Shown here: piece by piece, positions 11,817-24,500 of the stretch
Layout of the letters: every line of letters begins with the position of its first letter
Numbering within the stretch: the first letter of the stretch is position 1
Origin: Linnemannia elongata
Taxonomy: Eukaryota; Mortierellomycota; Mortierellomycetes; Mortierellales; Mortierellaceae
Assembly (NCBI GenBank): GCA_036320915.1
Contig: JAXBDG010000019.1
Coordinates: 496,001 to 560,000, forward strand
DNA: 64,000 nucleotides
Direction of reading: 5' to 3'
Made by a program: the position numbers and the translations under genes
The notes under the pieces: generated by a model
What the model saw: only the letters and a program-made list of their open reading frames with translations
What the model was told of the DNA's origin: nothing
Databases searched by the model: none

Positions 11817-14231
11817 GTTCTGCTATCCAACCTGCTGTGCCAACTCAGTCCATCCACCTGTTGTCTGAGCCCTTCGCACTATCTGGCCAACATGGCAGTG
11901 GGAGAATAAGCAAGCCGATGTCGACGCCCCATGCAAGAAAGTCAGTCGGAGGCAGGCCTGTTCCCTTCCCCTATCTGACTCAAGTGCCACCTTCAAAATA
12001 CTTCTTTTTATTGTTGCCTTTTCAAATACCAAAAAGATTTACACAATTAAAGTAAACCAATTGGTCTTCACATTTAATCACCAGCCAGGCTACCTCTAAA
12101 TATTTCTTCTGCGCTTCGCCTTCGCCCTCCGTGTCTAGGAGCAGTTGCTGAGATGGCCTCGTCATGCTCTCTTACCCATCCTTTGACAGACAACGCTCAC
12201 TCTCTCTCCCTCTTTTCTCTTACTCTTTCGACTCCAACATCAGCATGACCATAGGCACGTCCCCACTTTCCCTACTTTGTGTTCTCGCTTATGAATGTTT
12301 AATAGCGATGGATGACTCTACAACGAGCCAGCGAGAACCAACGCCGGGTCTTTTGTGGTCGTTGTCAGGCGGTTGATATATATATATATGTTGAACGCTG
12401 TCCGAAGAATGAATGGTTCTCGACTCAATGCCAGAGATGGGCTGGTCAGGGACCTGCGATTGCGTAAAAAAAAAAAAGAACGACAATCGATTGTTCTTTT
12501 GTCGTTTGTGTCTTTGTCGTTTCTATTTTCTCGCATAGTATGTGAATTTGACGCGTCTTTTTACCCGCTCGTATTTCTCAAACCACATTCCCGTCTTGCG
12601 GTAAATTTTTGAATGTTGTCCTATAACACCCACCCACACAGACCATGGACCTACAAATCAAGCAGACAATAATACCCCAAAATGGGGACAGACCGCAATA
12701 TCTGTTCTGATTGCTTTGTAGCACAGAATAAACAGACCTCCCCATGCACAGATGTAAGGGTTTAGGAGGGCGAGTGGTGTCCCTTGCTGTTGTCGACCCT
12801 TCTCGACCTACTTTTCTCCCTCTTTAACTCTGGCCCTCATACTTCCTGAAAGAACCAATCGCAGAGGCACCAAAACAAGTACTGGAAACAGAGAGAGTGT
12901 AATTGTGGAGTAAGACACCAGTTTTTCTTTCCTGAACAACTCGTTCTTTCCTTCTGCTGTATGCTTTGCTCTCAGTTGTTCGTCCTCTCTGTCCCCTCTG
13001 TCCTGGTCCACCCATTGATCAAGCGTGCTGGGTTGCGTGAACTTAGCTCAGGTCTGGACCGGCCTTTCCTTCTCCCTCGCCAACCTCGTCCTGCTCTCTA
13101 CTCTCTGATAGAAACACGCATGAATATTGACAGATGGACCGGGTTGCTAAGTTACCCTTCTTCGCCACGTTTTTTCATGTGCTGCATGGTGTGATGCCCA
13201 CACAGACCACAAAAAAGAAAGATCTAACCTTCGATGACTTACCCCTTTGTATTGATTGGTCCGATATAATATACACAACTCCTCCTTCTCTCATCATGGT
13301 CATAGACTTATTGCGGCTTGTCATGGACTTACTGAGGGCTTGGCATGAACGTGTGGATGGACGATTCCCACACGTATACAAAGATAGACATGTATTCGCT
13401 TCATCCACATCCCAAACCACTTCCGCAAGGAAAAGAGAAAATAGCTCGCGGGTTGCATTTGGCTATGGTTTTACAAGAACACAAAGCTCAAACTCTAAGA
13501 GGACACGAGGACAGACCAAGGAAAATGCAACACCAGAATATGCGGCTAAAGAAACAAGGGTATTATCAATGGCAAGGGTTGTAAGGTCAGTTTTTTGACA
13601 GAGTTGTTCTAAATAGCACTTGTGATCACTTCGCTTGCCTCGGGCAGTGTGGAGTGAGCCGTACAAGATGCGACTAATCAAGGACGTATCAGTTCGGGAG
13701 GACATCGGAAGTGAGAGTTAACAAGGTCGATTCATTGACAAAAAAGGTCAGCATTCGCAATTGGCACGTAACATCGCCTGACGGGTCATTGGGACGTCCA
13801 TACAATACATCGAGAGCTCGTGAAAATAGAAGAGAAAGAGTAAAGGTTCTTATGAATCAAAATGGTCAAGAACATAATAGTCTTAAAAAGCAATTGCGAG
13901 GATTCTTGCCTGGTACAAAGCACAGTGGGACATGGCAGTGGCTGCGATAAATAGTCGTAGGGGTTCTGAGCCTGTACCCTTTAAGCTTGAGAGATATACA
14001 ATTGAATCGGCAAAGCATTGGGTCGAGAAGTGTCATGTGGAGCTGCACCATCGACGTGCGGGTTAACCTCGCCATCGGTGTCTTCCGAGAAAGGAGCACC
14101 ATCGCTATGTGAATCAGTGGCGATTCGGTCTTCTAATTGCTTGTCCCCGGAAATCAGATCCCAGTCGAGTTCTCGCCAGAAATGGAGTGTGGTTGGTTGT
14201 CGCCCTGTGCCCTTGACAACACAAGCGTTTC

Positions 14232-14260
<29 letters not shown>
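11816..14260. other. gene-poor region
   Basis: No intact gene is visible. A short TA run occurs near 12377-12388. Open frames between 13100 and 14260 on both strands are short and broken by stops. The minus strand from about 14230 down to 13990 stays open for roughly 80 codons and includes the short stretch TLHFWRELDWDL, so some of this DNA may be decayed coding sequence connected to the relic at 14264-14780. Confidence 0.5.

Positions 14261-14263
<3 letters not shown>
14233..14263. repeat. 31-base poly(A) tract inside decayed coding-like DNA
   Basis: A run of 31 A on the plus strand (poly(T) on the minus strand) interrupts minus-strand reading frames that look coding on both sides. It is either an expanded microsatellite or the scar of an insertion. 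Confidence 0.9.
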
Positions 14264-14264
<1 letters not shown>

Positions 14265-14780
14265 ATTCGATCCACTAGCCAGAGGAACAAATGCATCCAC
14301 GTCTGGCAAGAAAAGAGATCCTTGACAAAGAGCGCTCGCATCAGGTCGCTGATGCCAATGTCGCTCATAACGTCGTTGTAGTTGTTGAAAATAGTCAGAG
14401 CAGTCTGATCCTCCCTCGCATCACAGAGGCAGCTGATCGACAGAGGCGTTGATCAATGGACATAGTACTACCAGCAAGAGCGCTCCAGTTTCGTCGAGAA
14501 AGTTTCCAGCTTTGAACATTAATGGTACCAGAGCTAAATTAGGACCGAGGATAAAGGTACCTCCTAATCTGCTTAAAGTGAGGCAATGACATCTTAGATA
14601 CGAATTTGTGTCTGGGTTACTCGAGAAATATGTTTTAGAACTCCTTGACATAGCTTTGTGGGAAAGAACCCATGTAAATGACAATTTCGAGGTAGACACG
14701 AAGCTCCTTTGAGGTTGTAACCTGACAGACTGATTCATCTTCGCAAGTAGGCATCGATTCGGTTCCTAAGCCAACAACTT
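14264..14780 (-). pseudogene. decayed transposase-like relic, possibly PiggyBac/DDE_1_7 type
   Basis: Reading the minus strand from about 14770, three frames in turn give protein-like segments broken by stops. One contains SKELRVYLEIVIYMGSFPQS and ends at a stop near 14635. The next contains LPHFKQIRRYLY near 14600-14560, and a third contains LTIFNNYNDVMSDIGISDLM near 14395-14330. PiggyBac-family transposases have a conserved run of the type E-L-x-x-F-L-G-I-x-x-x-M-G followed by a tyrosine/tryptophan, then R-F-x-x-I-x-x-x-L; the first two segments resemble this order. No intact frame, terminal inverted repeat or TTAA target site was identified. The family assignment rests on these short resemblances only and could be wrong. 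Confidence 0.35.
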
Positions 14781-15347
14781 ACGCACTCCTTAATCTCTAA
14801 TGAACAACTGTCATTTTCCTCTGTCGCTTTTCTGGATGTCCTTCAAAACTATGTCGTTTGCCAGGCACCAACCCTTGCGAAAAGGACTCAAATGCAAAGC
14901 TAGATTTTAATACCCCTTTCTACTCCCTCTTCATGTCTCATACGACAATATCTCTTGCATTCTGTTGAGCCAGGTCCTAGATGGTTACTTGTAAATAACC
15001 TGATAGGCACCTATTACCACACTCCAATTGCTTTTCTCCGCTAAATTTCCTATGCACCCCCGTCCTGCGTTGCTTCAGGGTCCCCTTCCCCTCACAATAT
15101 CATTGATTTACAGTAAAAGGCTTATCCCTGGGTCTTCAGTACCCAAACCATCTATGTTTTCTGATGTCACGCGTTCTTTTACTATATAATTATTGGATGA
15201 TATTCGACTCACCCATTCTACGTTACCATGCCCTCTTTGCCAAAAACAACGGCTTGAAAGAAAATAATGTCTTTTAACCATGCTTCCAAGTCAGGGACGA
15301 TACAAGGATAATTGAGAAAAGTTTTATTTTGCTCCGCTTTGTTCAGA

Positions 15348-15354
15348 TATAAAA
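15348..15354 (+). promoter_or_regulatory. TATA box of the large gene at 15531
   Basis: TATAAAA, 183 bases before the ATG at 15531 and followed by a CT-rich leader. It argues that the in-frame upstream ATG at 15312, which lies before this box, is not the real start. Confidence 0.5.
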
Positions 15355-15530
15355 CGCTTGTTTATTCCTCGCTCCTGCTCTTCCTCCTCTTCCTATCCTC
15401 TTCCTTTAAGCCCCTGGCTCTTCTCGATCACCTCTATCTCCTTTGTTCACGACTGTCGTACAGTTATCAAACCTACTTGCACTCAAAACTCTCTCGTCCT
15501 CTCTTAAACCACCACCCTTTCTTTCTGTCA

Positions 15531-18500
15531 ATGGACGACAACAACCAGTTCGAGTCCTGGCCTCGCAAATCTGCCCGCATCCGCGATCGAGAAGCCACCA
15601 AGGCCGCCGAAGCCGTCAAAGCGATGCAAGAGAAGGAAAATGAGTTGAAGCACCAGCAACGGGCCAAGCGCCGAAACTCCCTTTCTGCCCAGGTTCAGAC
15701 ACCCCATCGAGCCAAGGCTGTTCAAGCCAAGGCTACCGAAGGTACCCACGGGAAGTCAACTACTTCTTCTCGTGTTGTCACGTCCAAAGTCAGCCAAGCC
15801 AAGACTACCCAAGCAAAGCCGGTCCAAGCTTCCCCCGAGAAGTCGGCTATTTCGTCTACTCGTGCGACTGCTTTCAAGGCCATCAGAGCCAAGGCCAACC
15901 TAGCCAAGACCGCGCAAACCAAGGTCGTTCAAGTCGGAGCTGCACCTGAGAGTTCTTCCCCTTCCTCTACTCGTGTTGCTGCTTTCAAGGCCATCCGAGC
16001 CAAGGCGGAGCAAGCCAAAGCCGAGCAAGCTAAAGCTGAACAAGCTAAAGCCGAGCAAGCAAAGGTAGATCAAGCTGCCGTCGCCCAAAAAAAGTCCACT
16101 GCTTCATCTTTGCGTGCTACTGTATCCTCGTTGTCGTTGCCCTCGACTCAGTCTGGTTCCTCCCAACTCCGTCTTGACCCTGGAGATGTCGATGTCGATA
16201 TCGAAACTGATGCTGAAACTGCCTATGTCACGGCAGTCGGCACTCCGGACCCCTCCTTCTCGTTTCCGTTATCCTCTGGCACGGTAACAGAAATTGATAA
16301 AGAGGACCTGCGTTCGGACGGAAGTGACTGCAACACGGATGTCGACTCTGAGAATGATGGGGAAGCAGAGAATGATGATGACGAGGAGATGCCCTCTAGT
16401 CTCGAAACGCGTACCCGTCCGAGTGTATCTGGGAAGACTCTTCCTGGTGCGCGTCCTCGCTCTCACAGTCCTGGCAGCTATGACGAGGAGGAGGGTGAGG
16501 AGGAGGGCGATGAAGAAGGTAGTGATGACGAGCGTGTTGAGGGAGATACTGGTGAGGACGAAGATGAGGGTGGTAATGGAGAGGATGACGAGCTTTTGTC
16601 CGATACCGCCAGTGAAAGCTCCGAGCTCGAGTACTCTGATGAAATGTCGGGTTACACTGACGATGAGGTATATTTACTATGCATTTTGACACACTCAGTG
16701 AATCACTCACCTCGATGAATTCGTTTACATCCATCTAACCATCTCTTTGTTTCTATCCGCCTTTTTTTATTTTTAAATTATCCCATGAACGTAGGACTAC
16801 GTCTATGTTCCTTTGACGGGCAAAGAATATGCGCGAAAGATGATGAGAAAGCTCCTTGAAAGGTTCCTGGAGAGCGACGAGTACCTCCTCACTCCTTTGT
16901 CCTTTGTCATCTACTGGATGCCTACCACTGTCGATGACAACACGCCCGAGCACACGTTTGATCTCTACACCCTGCCTCTCAAGGCTATGAATTGTGAATG
17001 GGATAAGGCTGAGGTTGTTGATACTCTGCGCACCGATCAGGTCGCGCATTGGTTGCAGATCCCTATTGGAGCCCTCCTTGGGTTCTTGGTGCAGGCTACT
17101 GCTTCTGAGATGAGTCGGTTGAATTATTACTTGCACTTTCGACTCGACCTCATGCGAACAATGCAAGGTAAGAAAAAAGGCTTCAATGTAACATGTTTAT
17201 GGTGAAAATGTAATACGTGACATGAATTAATGGTCCTGGATTCTTTTCTTCACAGGCTACTTCTAACTATGACATATCTTCATCACCCTTTGTACATAGC
17301 CATGCCAAGCTGCTTCGAGTGGCTCAACATAGACACTGACCCCCAGCCTGGCGACCCCATTTACGAAGTCCTCCACCGCTTCCGCTCCATCGACGACGAG
17401 CAACAACGTCTTCTCCTTTGGTGCATCAAGAAGGAGACTCGCATCCGCCACGAAGCCGACGCGCGGAACAAAATTGACACCATGCCATACCGCCCCATCG
17501 TCCATGACGACTTTGACACCCGCGCCCAGTTTGATTATCTCCTTAAGACTTGGAACATGCATCGAGCCCGCACATCCCCCGTCATCGAGTTCCGCGCATC
17601 CAAGAGGCTCTTTCCAGGATTTGTCGATCTCCGCGCGAGAGATCGTTGGTTTGTAAAGGTCGAAGTTACGGAGGAGTCGTTGGAGGCGTTGACGCCGAAG
17701 GAGGTCTTGGATACGATTAAGGCAGATCATGAGTTCTTGCATCAGATTGATTCAAGTCGTGCAGACTACCAAGAGTCCAAGATGATTGAGGATGAGCTTG
17801 TTATTGCTGCTCAGGACCCTCGTTTCCCGCTGGCACCTATAGTCACCCCCCCAGCGCAGGCGCAAGCTCAAGACCCCGGAGGATGCGCCCTTCCTCCTCC
17901 ACAGCCACATGGACCTCCTCCTCTACGTACTGTCTTGCCTCCGAGTGGAACGCCACCCCTTCTACATCAACACATGCAACAGCAGACCGCTGGTGGTCAC
18001 CCAACCTTCCAGCCCTCTGCCTCAACTATCCCCATGATGGCTCCCATGCCATTTCCTCCTCCTCGCATACCCTTTCAGGACATCGGAGGTAACTCAACCG
18101 TCCCGGTTAGTGCCTCGACTACTTCCATGATGGTGCCTCTGCCACTTCCGTCACACACGCAAACCCAAACTATTAGCGTCGACTCAGCTCTCCAGGCGTC
18201 CGCCTCGACTACTCCCTTCTTGGCGGACCAGCCTCTTCCTTCACACATGCAGGCCCAAACTACCAGTGTTGACCCAGCCCTCCAGATCTCAGCATTGGCT
18301 ACACACATGCTTTTGCCTACTGCATATATACCGCCCCAGGCAGCCAGCGGGGAAGCCACCCTCCAGGGTTCTACTTCGACTACTCCCTTGCTGGCGACTC
18401 AGGGTCTCCCTTCTCAATACATGCCGCTTCACACCACCGGTTATGTTCGAGGCTTCCAAGGCTCGGTGTTGGCTGCACCCATGGGGCCTCCTCCAATTCC

Positions 18501-19740
18501 CCCTCGTTCTCAGCAATATTTGCACACTCTGCAGCCTCTTCACTCCCTACAACCTCTTTATCCTCAGCATCATCTTTATCCCCAGCATCCTCACCAACCT
18601 CTCCACCCTCTACAATGCCCACCCCCACCCCCTCAGTTCCACCAACTAAACCCCTCCCTCACCATGAACACCAACACTAGCTCCTTCCTCCACCGCATGA
18701 CCCCAAACGTCGTTTCGACCGACGATAATTGGTGGCGTCACGAGCTTCTTCAAATCATGGAATTCCACCGTAAAAACTCCCCCACTGTCTCACTTCAATT
18801 AGACCTCCCTTTCATGAACCAACACATTGTCAAGCTCCTACAAGATGTCTTGCGAGAGAAGCAGAGGTGCTTTGTGAGAATCCTCTATCAGAAAATGCTG
18901 GTTGATCATCAGAAGCGGCGGGAGCAAGAGGCGGCGGCGAGAGAGGAGGCTGCGGTGAGGCAACAGCAGGAGATTATGTTGCAGGTGGAGGTTGAAAGAC
19001 TGTTAAGGGAGCAGCAGCGGCAGAAACAGGAGGCTATGGCGGTGCAGTTACAGCAGGCGCTTCAACCGTTGTTTGACCAGCAGCAACAGAAAGCTATTGG
19101 GTCAGAGATCCAGCGGATGGTGGAGATTCAGGAAGCAGATCAGCGGCAACAGCAGCACCAACAGAACTTGCAATATTTGGCGGACCATTATCGGCAACAG
19201 ACGGCGGCGGTGGATGTCCAAGAAGTGCAGCAGCAGAAGCAGGAGCAGGAGCAAGGTTCACATTCAGTGGAGCAGCAGCAGCAGCAACAGGTGTTGGAGT
19301 CCTTTCGAAAGCAAGCAGGGCAACCTCCCCAACAACAATCGGAAGAACAGCACTACCATATGACAGAGCAGCTCCCACAATCTCCAGACCCACTCCAACA
19401 ACAGCAATCGGCCGAAGTCGATCTACTCCAACAACAACAACTCGCCGAGACACAACAGCTCCTGTCGGAGCAGGAGCTCTTAGCCCAACAACTTCAACTC
19501 CAGCAACAGGCGGAACAGCTTCAACTCCAACAAGAGTTGGACGCAGAGTTACAGCAACAAGAGTTGGCGGCACAGCAACTGATGATGCAGCAATGGACCC
19601 AACAACACCAGCAACATCAGGTGTTGTTGGAGAACCTGCAGGTGCAGCACTTTGTCACAGACTTACATCAACAGCGGCTTCTGGAGCGAGTTCAGCAGCC
19701 TAGTCCTGCTCCTTCTACTCCCGCCCCGGAGGCGGAGTAA
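15531..19740 (+). CDS. unrecognised 1316-residue acidic, Pro- and Gln-rich protein
   Basis: Three exons: 15531-16667, 16795-17167 and 17300-19740. I do not recognise the family. Residues 1-380 are basic and Ala/Lys-rich, with a short tandem repeat of AKAEQ units near residues 160-180. An Asp/Glu-rich stretch follows. Residues about 380-610 look globular and are rich in Trp, Tyr and His. A Pro-rich region (about 620-900) comes next, and the last 350 residues are strongly Gln-rich with coiled-coil character (EVERLLREQQRQ). Exon 3 needs the acceptor TACATAG at 17299 to keep the frame. The upstream CACAG at 17255, with a better pyrimidine tract, would add Gly-Tyr-Phe and stop, giving a 506-residue form. 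The stretch could instead be two separate genes. Low-complexity Gln and acidic regions suggest a scaffold or a nuclear role, but this is only a guess. Confidence 0.7.
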
Positions 19741-19838
19741 GGAGCTCCAACTTCTGTGCCCATCTGGCTTCATGTCCTGCCAAAAAATAAAAAAAAAAAT
19801 GAATGCAAAAGACGAGATGTATTATTTGTGGGTTGTGA

Positions 19839-21066
19839 TTATTTTCGTCCGCCATGTGTGGATACCTGTCTAGCCCCTCCCTTCCCTGCCGCCACAGTCT
19901 CATCCGCCGACAACGAATCCGACAGCAACGAAGCCCTACCCTTCCCCTGCCCCTTGACACCCTTCTTCTGCTCAATCCCAGCCTCAGCCTCAGCATCCGC
20001 AATAGAACTCGGCTTATCCAACACCTCAACGCCTCTCAGATCCTCACACCACACACCGGCCTCCCTCCCCTTGGCATCCTTCCCTGGCAAAATACTATAT
20101 GTATTGATATACTGAGTCAACGACCGAAGATCCTGTTTCTTCAACCCAAACTCGTGTGCGAGCACGTCTTCTGTCCAGATCGTAGGGTCCTGGTTCCGGA
20201 GTTGGAGGAGTTGCATCAGTTTGAGGGATGTTAGGTTTGAGCCGGATTGTGCAGCTGCTGCAGCGGTTGAGGCGGAGGTTTGGGCGTACAGTCCTGATGA
20301 TTGGGCGAACGTTGCTGTAGAAGTGTTGTTGGATCCTGAGCTGTATGATGATGACGACGAAGGTGTCTTGGAAGGCAGTTTACGCTTGAGAATCGCCTCA
20401 GCCTAGTAAGATCGCAGAAAAGCAAAACATGAGTAAGTTTTGGCAGCACGATCCGATTTGACTTTACATGTTGAGGGGTTTTGGGGGTATGCGGCGGCGA
20501 ATACTGAGAAATGACCCCGCCAACCTACCTCGCGATGCTTGACTTGATCTGGGTTGGCAACGTCCACTTGTCCAATGGTATTCAAGTTTCCAAAGAACTG
20601 CATCTCTGCCGCCGACGGCGTATCCTCCAACGGCCTACTCTCTCCATCTATGCACGTCCGAATAATTAGAATCAAAACAAAAAAGCGTAACCGTTAGGTG
20701 TCATAGGTCTCTCCTTCCTGTCGACCACGATTATTGATCCGTTCCTTCAGCAAAGAATTTGCGTGCAGCTGTTGGATGATTACCTAGCTTGCCAGATTTC
20801 TTGATCTCCTCATCATACCGCGCAATCTCCTCCTCCAACCTCCGCTGCTGCTCCAGATAATCCTGTTTTGGCGAACTACTTCCTCCCACACCTCCTGCAC
20901 CTCTTTCCTTGAACGCAGTCGACGCGGCAGTGGCGTTCATCTTTGTCGCCGCCGCCGCAGCAGCAGCCGCAGCCGCAGCCTTTTCTTGCATCGCGCTCTT
21001 GGCAGACGGGAAATGACGCGCTGCTGATTTGGCGGTTGCATTGCTCTTTGACGCCGAGTTTCCCAT
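19839..21066 (-). CDS. NDUFAF4-like mitochondrial complex I assembly factor
   Basis: Three exons: 21066-20784, 20647-20529 and 20402-19839, 321 residues. The N-terminus is MGNSASK, a good N-myristoylation signal. It is followed by an Ala-rich helix and then a charged helix (YLEQQRRLEEEIARYDEE). The C-terminal domain, about residues 190-240, has the order L-x-L-L-Q-L-R-x-x-D-P-x-x-W-T-x-x-x-L-A-x-x-F-x-L-x-x-x-D-L-x-x-L. This matches the NDUFAF4 (C6orf66) C-terminal region, where a leucine-rich helix leads to W-T-x-E and then K-x-D-V-x-x-L-L-x-Y. Human NDUFAF4 acts at the mitochondrial inner membrane in building complex I. The extra Ala-rich N-terminus and the Ser-rich middle make it longer than the roughly 175-residue human protein. 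It converges on the gene ending at 19740, with 98 bases between. Confidence 0.6.
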
Positions 21067-21521
21067 GATGCTTTTTGTCGCTAGCGTAGTAGTAGTAGTA
21101 GTTGTTGTTGTTTTGGCCTTGGGCTCTGTTGAATGAGTGAGTGTTCAGTAGAAGGAGGCTGAAAGTGCGTACGCAGTAGGAGGTGGGTCGTAAGGACGAA
21201 ATGCTTCTGCTTGAGGTTCCTGCTTCCTGGTTCGGTGAATGGGTGTGGAGAAGTGAGAGTGGAAGTGATCGTGGGTTTTCCGTGTTCTCCGGAGAGACAC
21301 AAATATCCGTGGGAGAAGGTGTGCGACCGAGCGTGAACTGACGACAAGCCACAAATTCTTCATGCTAATCATGCAGAGTATGCATTCACTCTACTCTCAC
21401 ACAGAACACAGAGTACTCTTGCAGTGATAACTAAGAATTAATTATGAATAATCGTAGGAAAACTTTATAGGTGTAATAAACAGGAAAAGAAACAGAGAAA
21501 GAACAGAAAGAAAGAAAAAGT

Positions 21522-24500
21522 CTACTTGCGGACAATGTCCTTGGCAGCAAAGTTGCCAAACAAGGTGTTGCACAAAATCTCAAGTGCCCAGGCGCCAAAG
21601 TAATCGAACGCCATGATACCAATCAGCTTGACCTTGAAGTCCTCAGGGAAGGGCACCAACTGGAGCCACTCATTGAACTCGGGCATAAACTCGGTCGCTC
21701 CCGCAATGGCAACTCCGGCGACGGCCAATAGACCGCGATACAGGTAAGTGTTCTCCCTCAAGCTCTCGCGGAAGGGGTGACCCTTGTAGTTGATCGCAAA
21801 GGTCGAAACCTGCATCGACAACGAGATCAGGTAGATCGCGGAGTTCAACAGACCAGGCTCAAATGTCTTCTCCAAATCCACCACACGGTCGTGCTCAATC
21901 AACTTGGCCTCGCGCGTAATGTAGATCAGCGAAAAGATGTGGATCGCGAACTGACCCAGGACAGACAGGATGATGTAGAAGTTGAAGATGTTGGGCTGCG
22001 GACGTTCCTTGGACAAGTGCTCGAGAGGGGTGGCCTTGGAGATGCACATGAAGCAGACAGCCATCAGGATACCAGTAATCGTGACCTGGAAATCACCATA
22101 CTTGATACCGTCGAGGTACAAGACACTGAGCGAGTAGGCGGTAATGAGACAGTTGAGGGCGAGAATCTTGTACATCTGCATGGTGGCGACAAGAGTGCAG
22201 CGACCCTGGCGGATAATGTTAACAATCGACATGGGGGTCGACAGCTTGGAGGTGAATGGGGCGGCAGCAGAGGCATCTCCGAGCTTGATAGTGGGGGGTG
22301 CATCCTCATCAACGTCCTCCATCATGTCAGCGATACCACTCATATCCAACGCGGGCTTGGGTGCAGCAACAGGGCGACCGTTCTCATCAACAGCACCGAT
22401 GCCAGCAGCCTCGCGAGCAGCCTGCTGCTTGGCGGCAATGACCTCTGGAGGGTAAAGGTGGGCGATCTTGGCGTGAGGTGGAGGAGGTTGCATGTTGAAG
22501 CGGGCAGTAAACTTGAGCTGGTTCTCGTAGACATTCTTGATACGCTGAAGCTGATTGTATTCGGCAATCCTGACTAGGTCCTCGGGCTTTCCGTCCAAGA
22601 GAGCAACACCAATATGAGCCTGCTTCAAGGCACCGACATCGTTGGTTCCGTCTCCGCACATCAAGGTGGTGTATCCGCCAGCCTTCAAGGTCGTCAAAAT
22701 GGTCTCCTTCTGTCCGGGAGAGACGCGGGCATAGACCCAGGTGTGGCGGACCAGCTCAGGGAAAGTAGGCTTGTTCTCGTACTGGGACATGGCAGGTCCA
22801 GTGACACAGATATCGTAGTCGCGGAAGATGGTAGTATCGAAGGGCTTGGTGGGATCGAGGGCGATCATCTTGTTCTCGTCCACAGACTTCCAGACGAGAT
22901 CCTCGGGTCCATCTCCATCCTCACGGACATCCATAATCAAAACATCGCGGTTGACAATATCGACCTGGCGGGCGACGTGGCAAGCAGTCAAAGGGTTATC
23001 TCCGGTAATCATGACACAGCGGTGGGAAGACTCGTTCAACATCTTGATGGCCTGAGCGGAATCCTCCTTGAGGGGGCAGTGGAAGACCAAGAAACCGGCA
23101 AAGATGAGCTGGCTCTCGACATTGTCGCGGTGAAGAGCATTAATCTGGTCAGCGTTCAATCCATCGGGCAAGTACTTGTATCCAAGAGCCAAGACACGGC
23201 TTCCACGGCGAGTGAACTGCTTGTAGGTCTCCTCGTAGTGCTGGGGCAACTTGGTATACATGTGTTTTAGAGTCTCGGGGGCTCCTTTGACGGCAACAAA
23301 CAGCTTGGTGGTCCTGAACTCGGGGCTGGTCAAAGTGGAAACAGTCGACATACGCTTGAGGGCAGAGGAAAACTGGAAACGGCGGCGGATCAAAAGGTGC
23401 TCGTTCTTGTTGAAGGTGTTGTCGGGGTAAACGTTGTCGTGCTTGCCAACCTTCCACTTCAAAGCCTCCAGGGTGACGCGCTCCATTGGGTCACCAACAA
23501 GACCTTCCTCTAACTGAACCAAGGCATGAGCGGTAGCAAGGACATGGCGGGACGAGATAGGGGCCTGGTCGGGCATGATCAACTTCTCGGGCTCTTTGGC
23601 ATCAATTCCGCAGACACCCTCAACAACGAGATCCTCTCCAGTCAAAGTTCCAGTCTTGTCGAAGCAGCAGACATCGACCTTTCCGGCAAAGGGGATACGG
23701 AAGGGCTCAACGCAGAAAATGTGGTAACGGGCAAGGGCGATCAGCGAGGTATTGACAGCCAACGACAACTCCATGGGCAGCTCTGGGGGAACAACCGAGG
23801 TGATAATCAAGATACAGTCCAGAAGCAACTTTCCACGCTTGCGTCCCTGCTCGGTTCCGACAACCCAGACATAGTAGGCGGCGACAATGGCAAAGATGAG
23901 GAGGAAGAGAATGAAGAGAAGGGCTTCCAAGTTGTTGGCGGTGACACGCTCGGTCGAGTAAACCATGGTGCGGACGAGTTTTCCCTGGGCAGTTCCGAAT
24001 CCAGTGCGGACAACATAGCAGATGCATCCACCATCGGGGGCCTTCAAGGACGAAGTAGGGGGGGTGACCTGAAGGACTTTGGTGCCTCCATAGAGAACAT
24101 TCAGCTTGTCTGCGCCGTTCAATTCCAATACATCGTCGGCCTCACGCAACATGATGCCCTCCTTCAACAATGGGGTCGACTCTCCAGAAAGCATGGCCTC
24201 GTTGACAATGCAGGTTCCGTCGACAATGACCATATCGCAAGGAACTCCAGAATCCTCCTTGGTGCGAACAATCGAAACAAGATCGCCAGGCAAGAGCTCG
24301 TCGGACATGATATTGATCCAAGTGCCGCTGCGGCGAACGTTGACGTGGAATGGTTTAATTGACATGCCCTGGAACTCTCCAATGGTTCTCAAGCGCTATT
24401 ATTTGCAATATTAAATTGACGGCGGGTGTAAGTATGACAAGGCTTTTTGTTTCACACATATACCCGGATAATGAATAAAAAATATCTGGCATAGCCGACT

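Noticed and set aside
15312..15530. Upstream in-frame ATG of the large gene at 15531
   Set aside because: It lies before the TATA box and would add a Leu/Ser-rich stretch typical of translated leader; the ATG at 15531 is followed by normal protein-like sequence.
21777..24362. Several plus-strand frames of 200-280 codons opposite the P5A ATPase
   Set aside because: The minus strand encodes an unmistakable P-type ATPase with all motifs, so these are mirror frames of codon-biased sequence.
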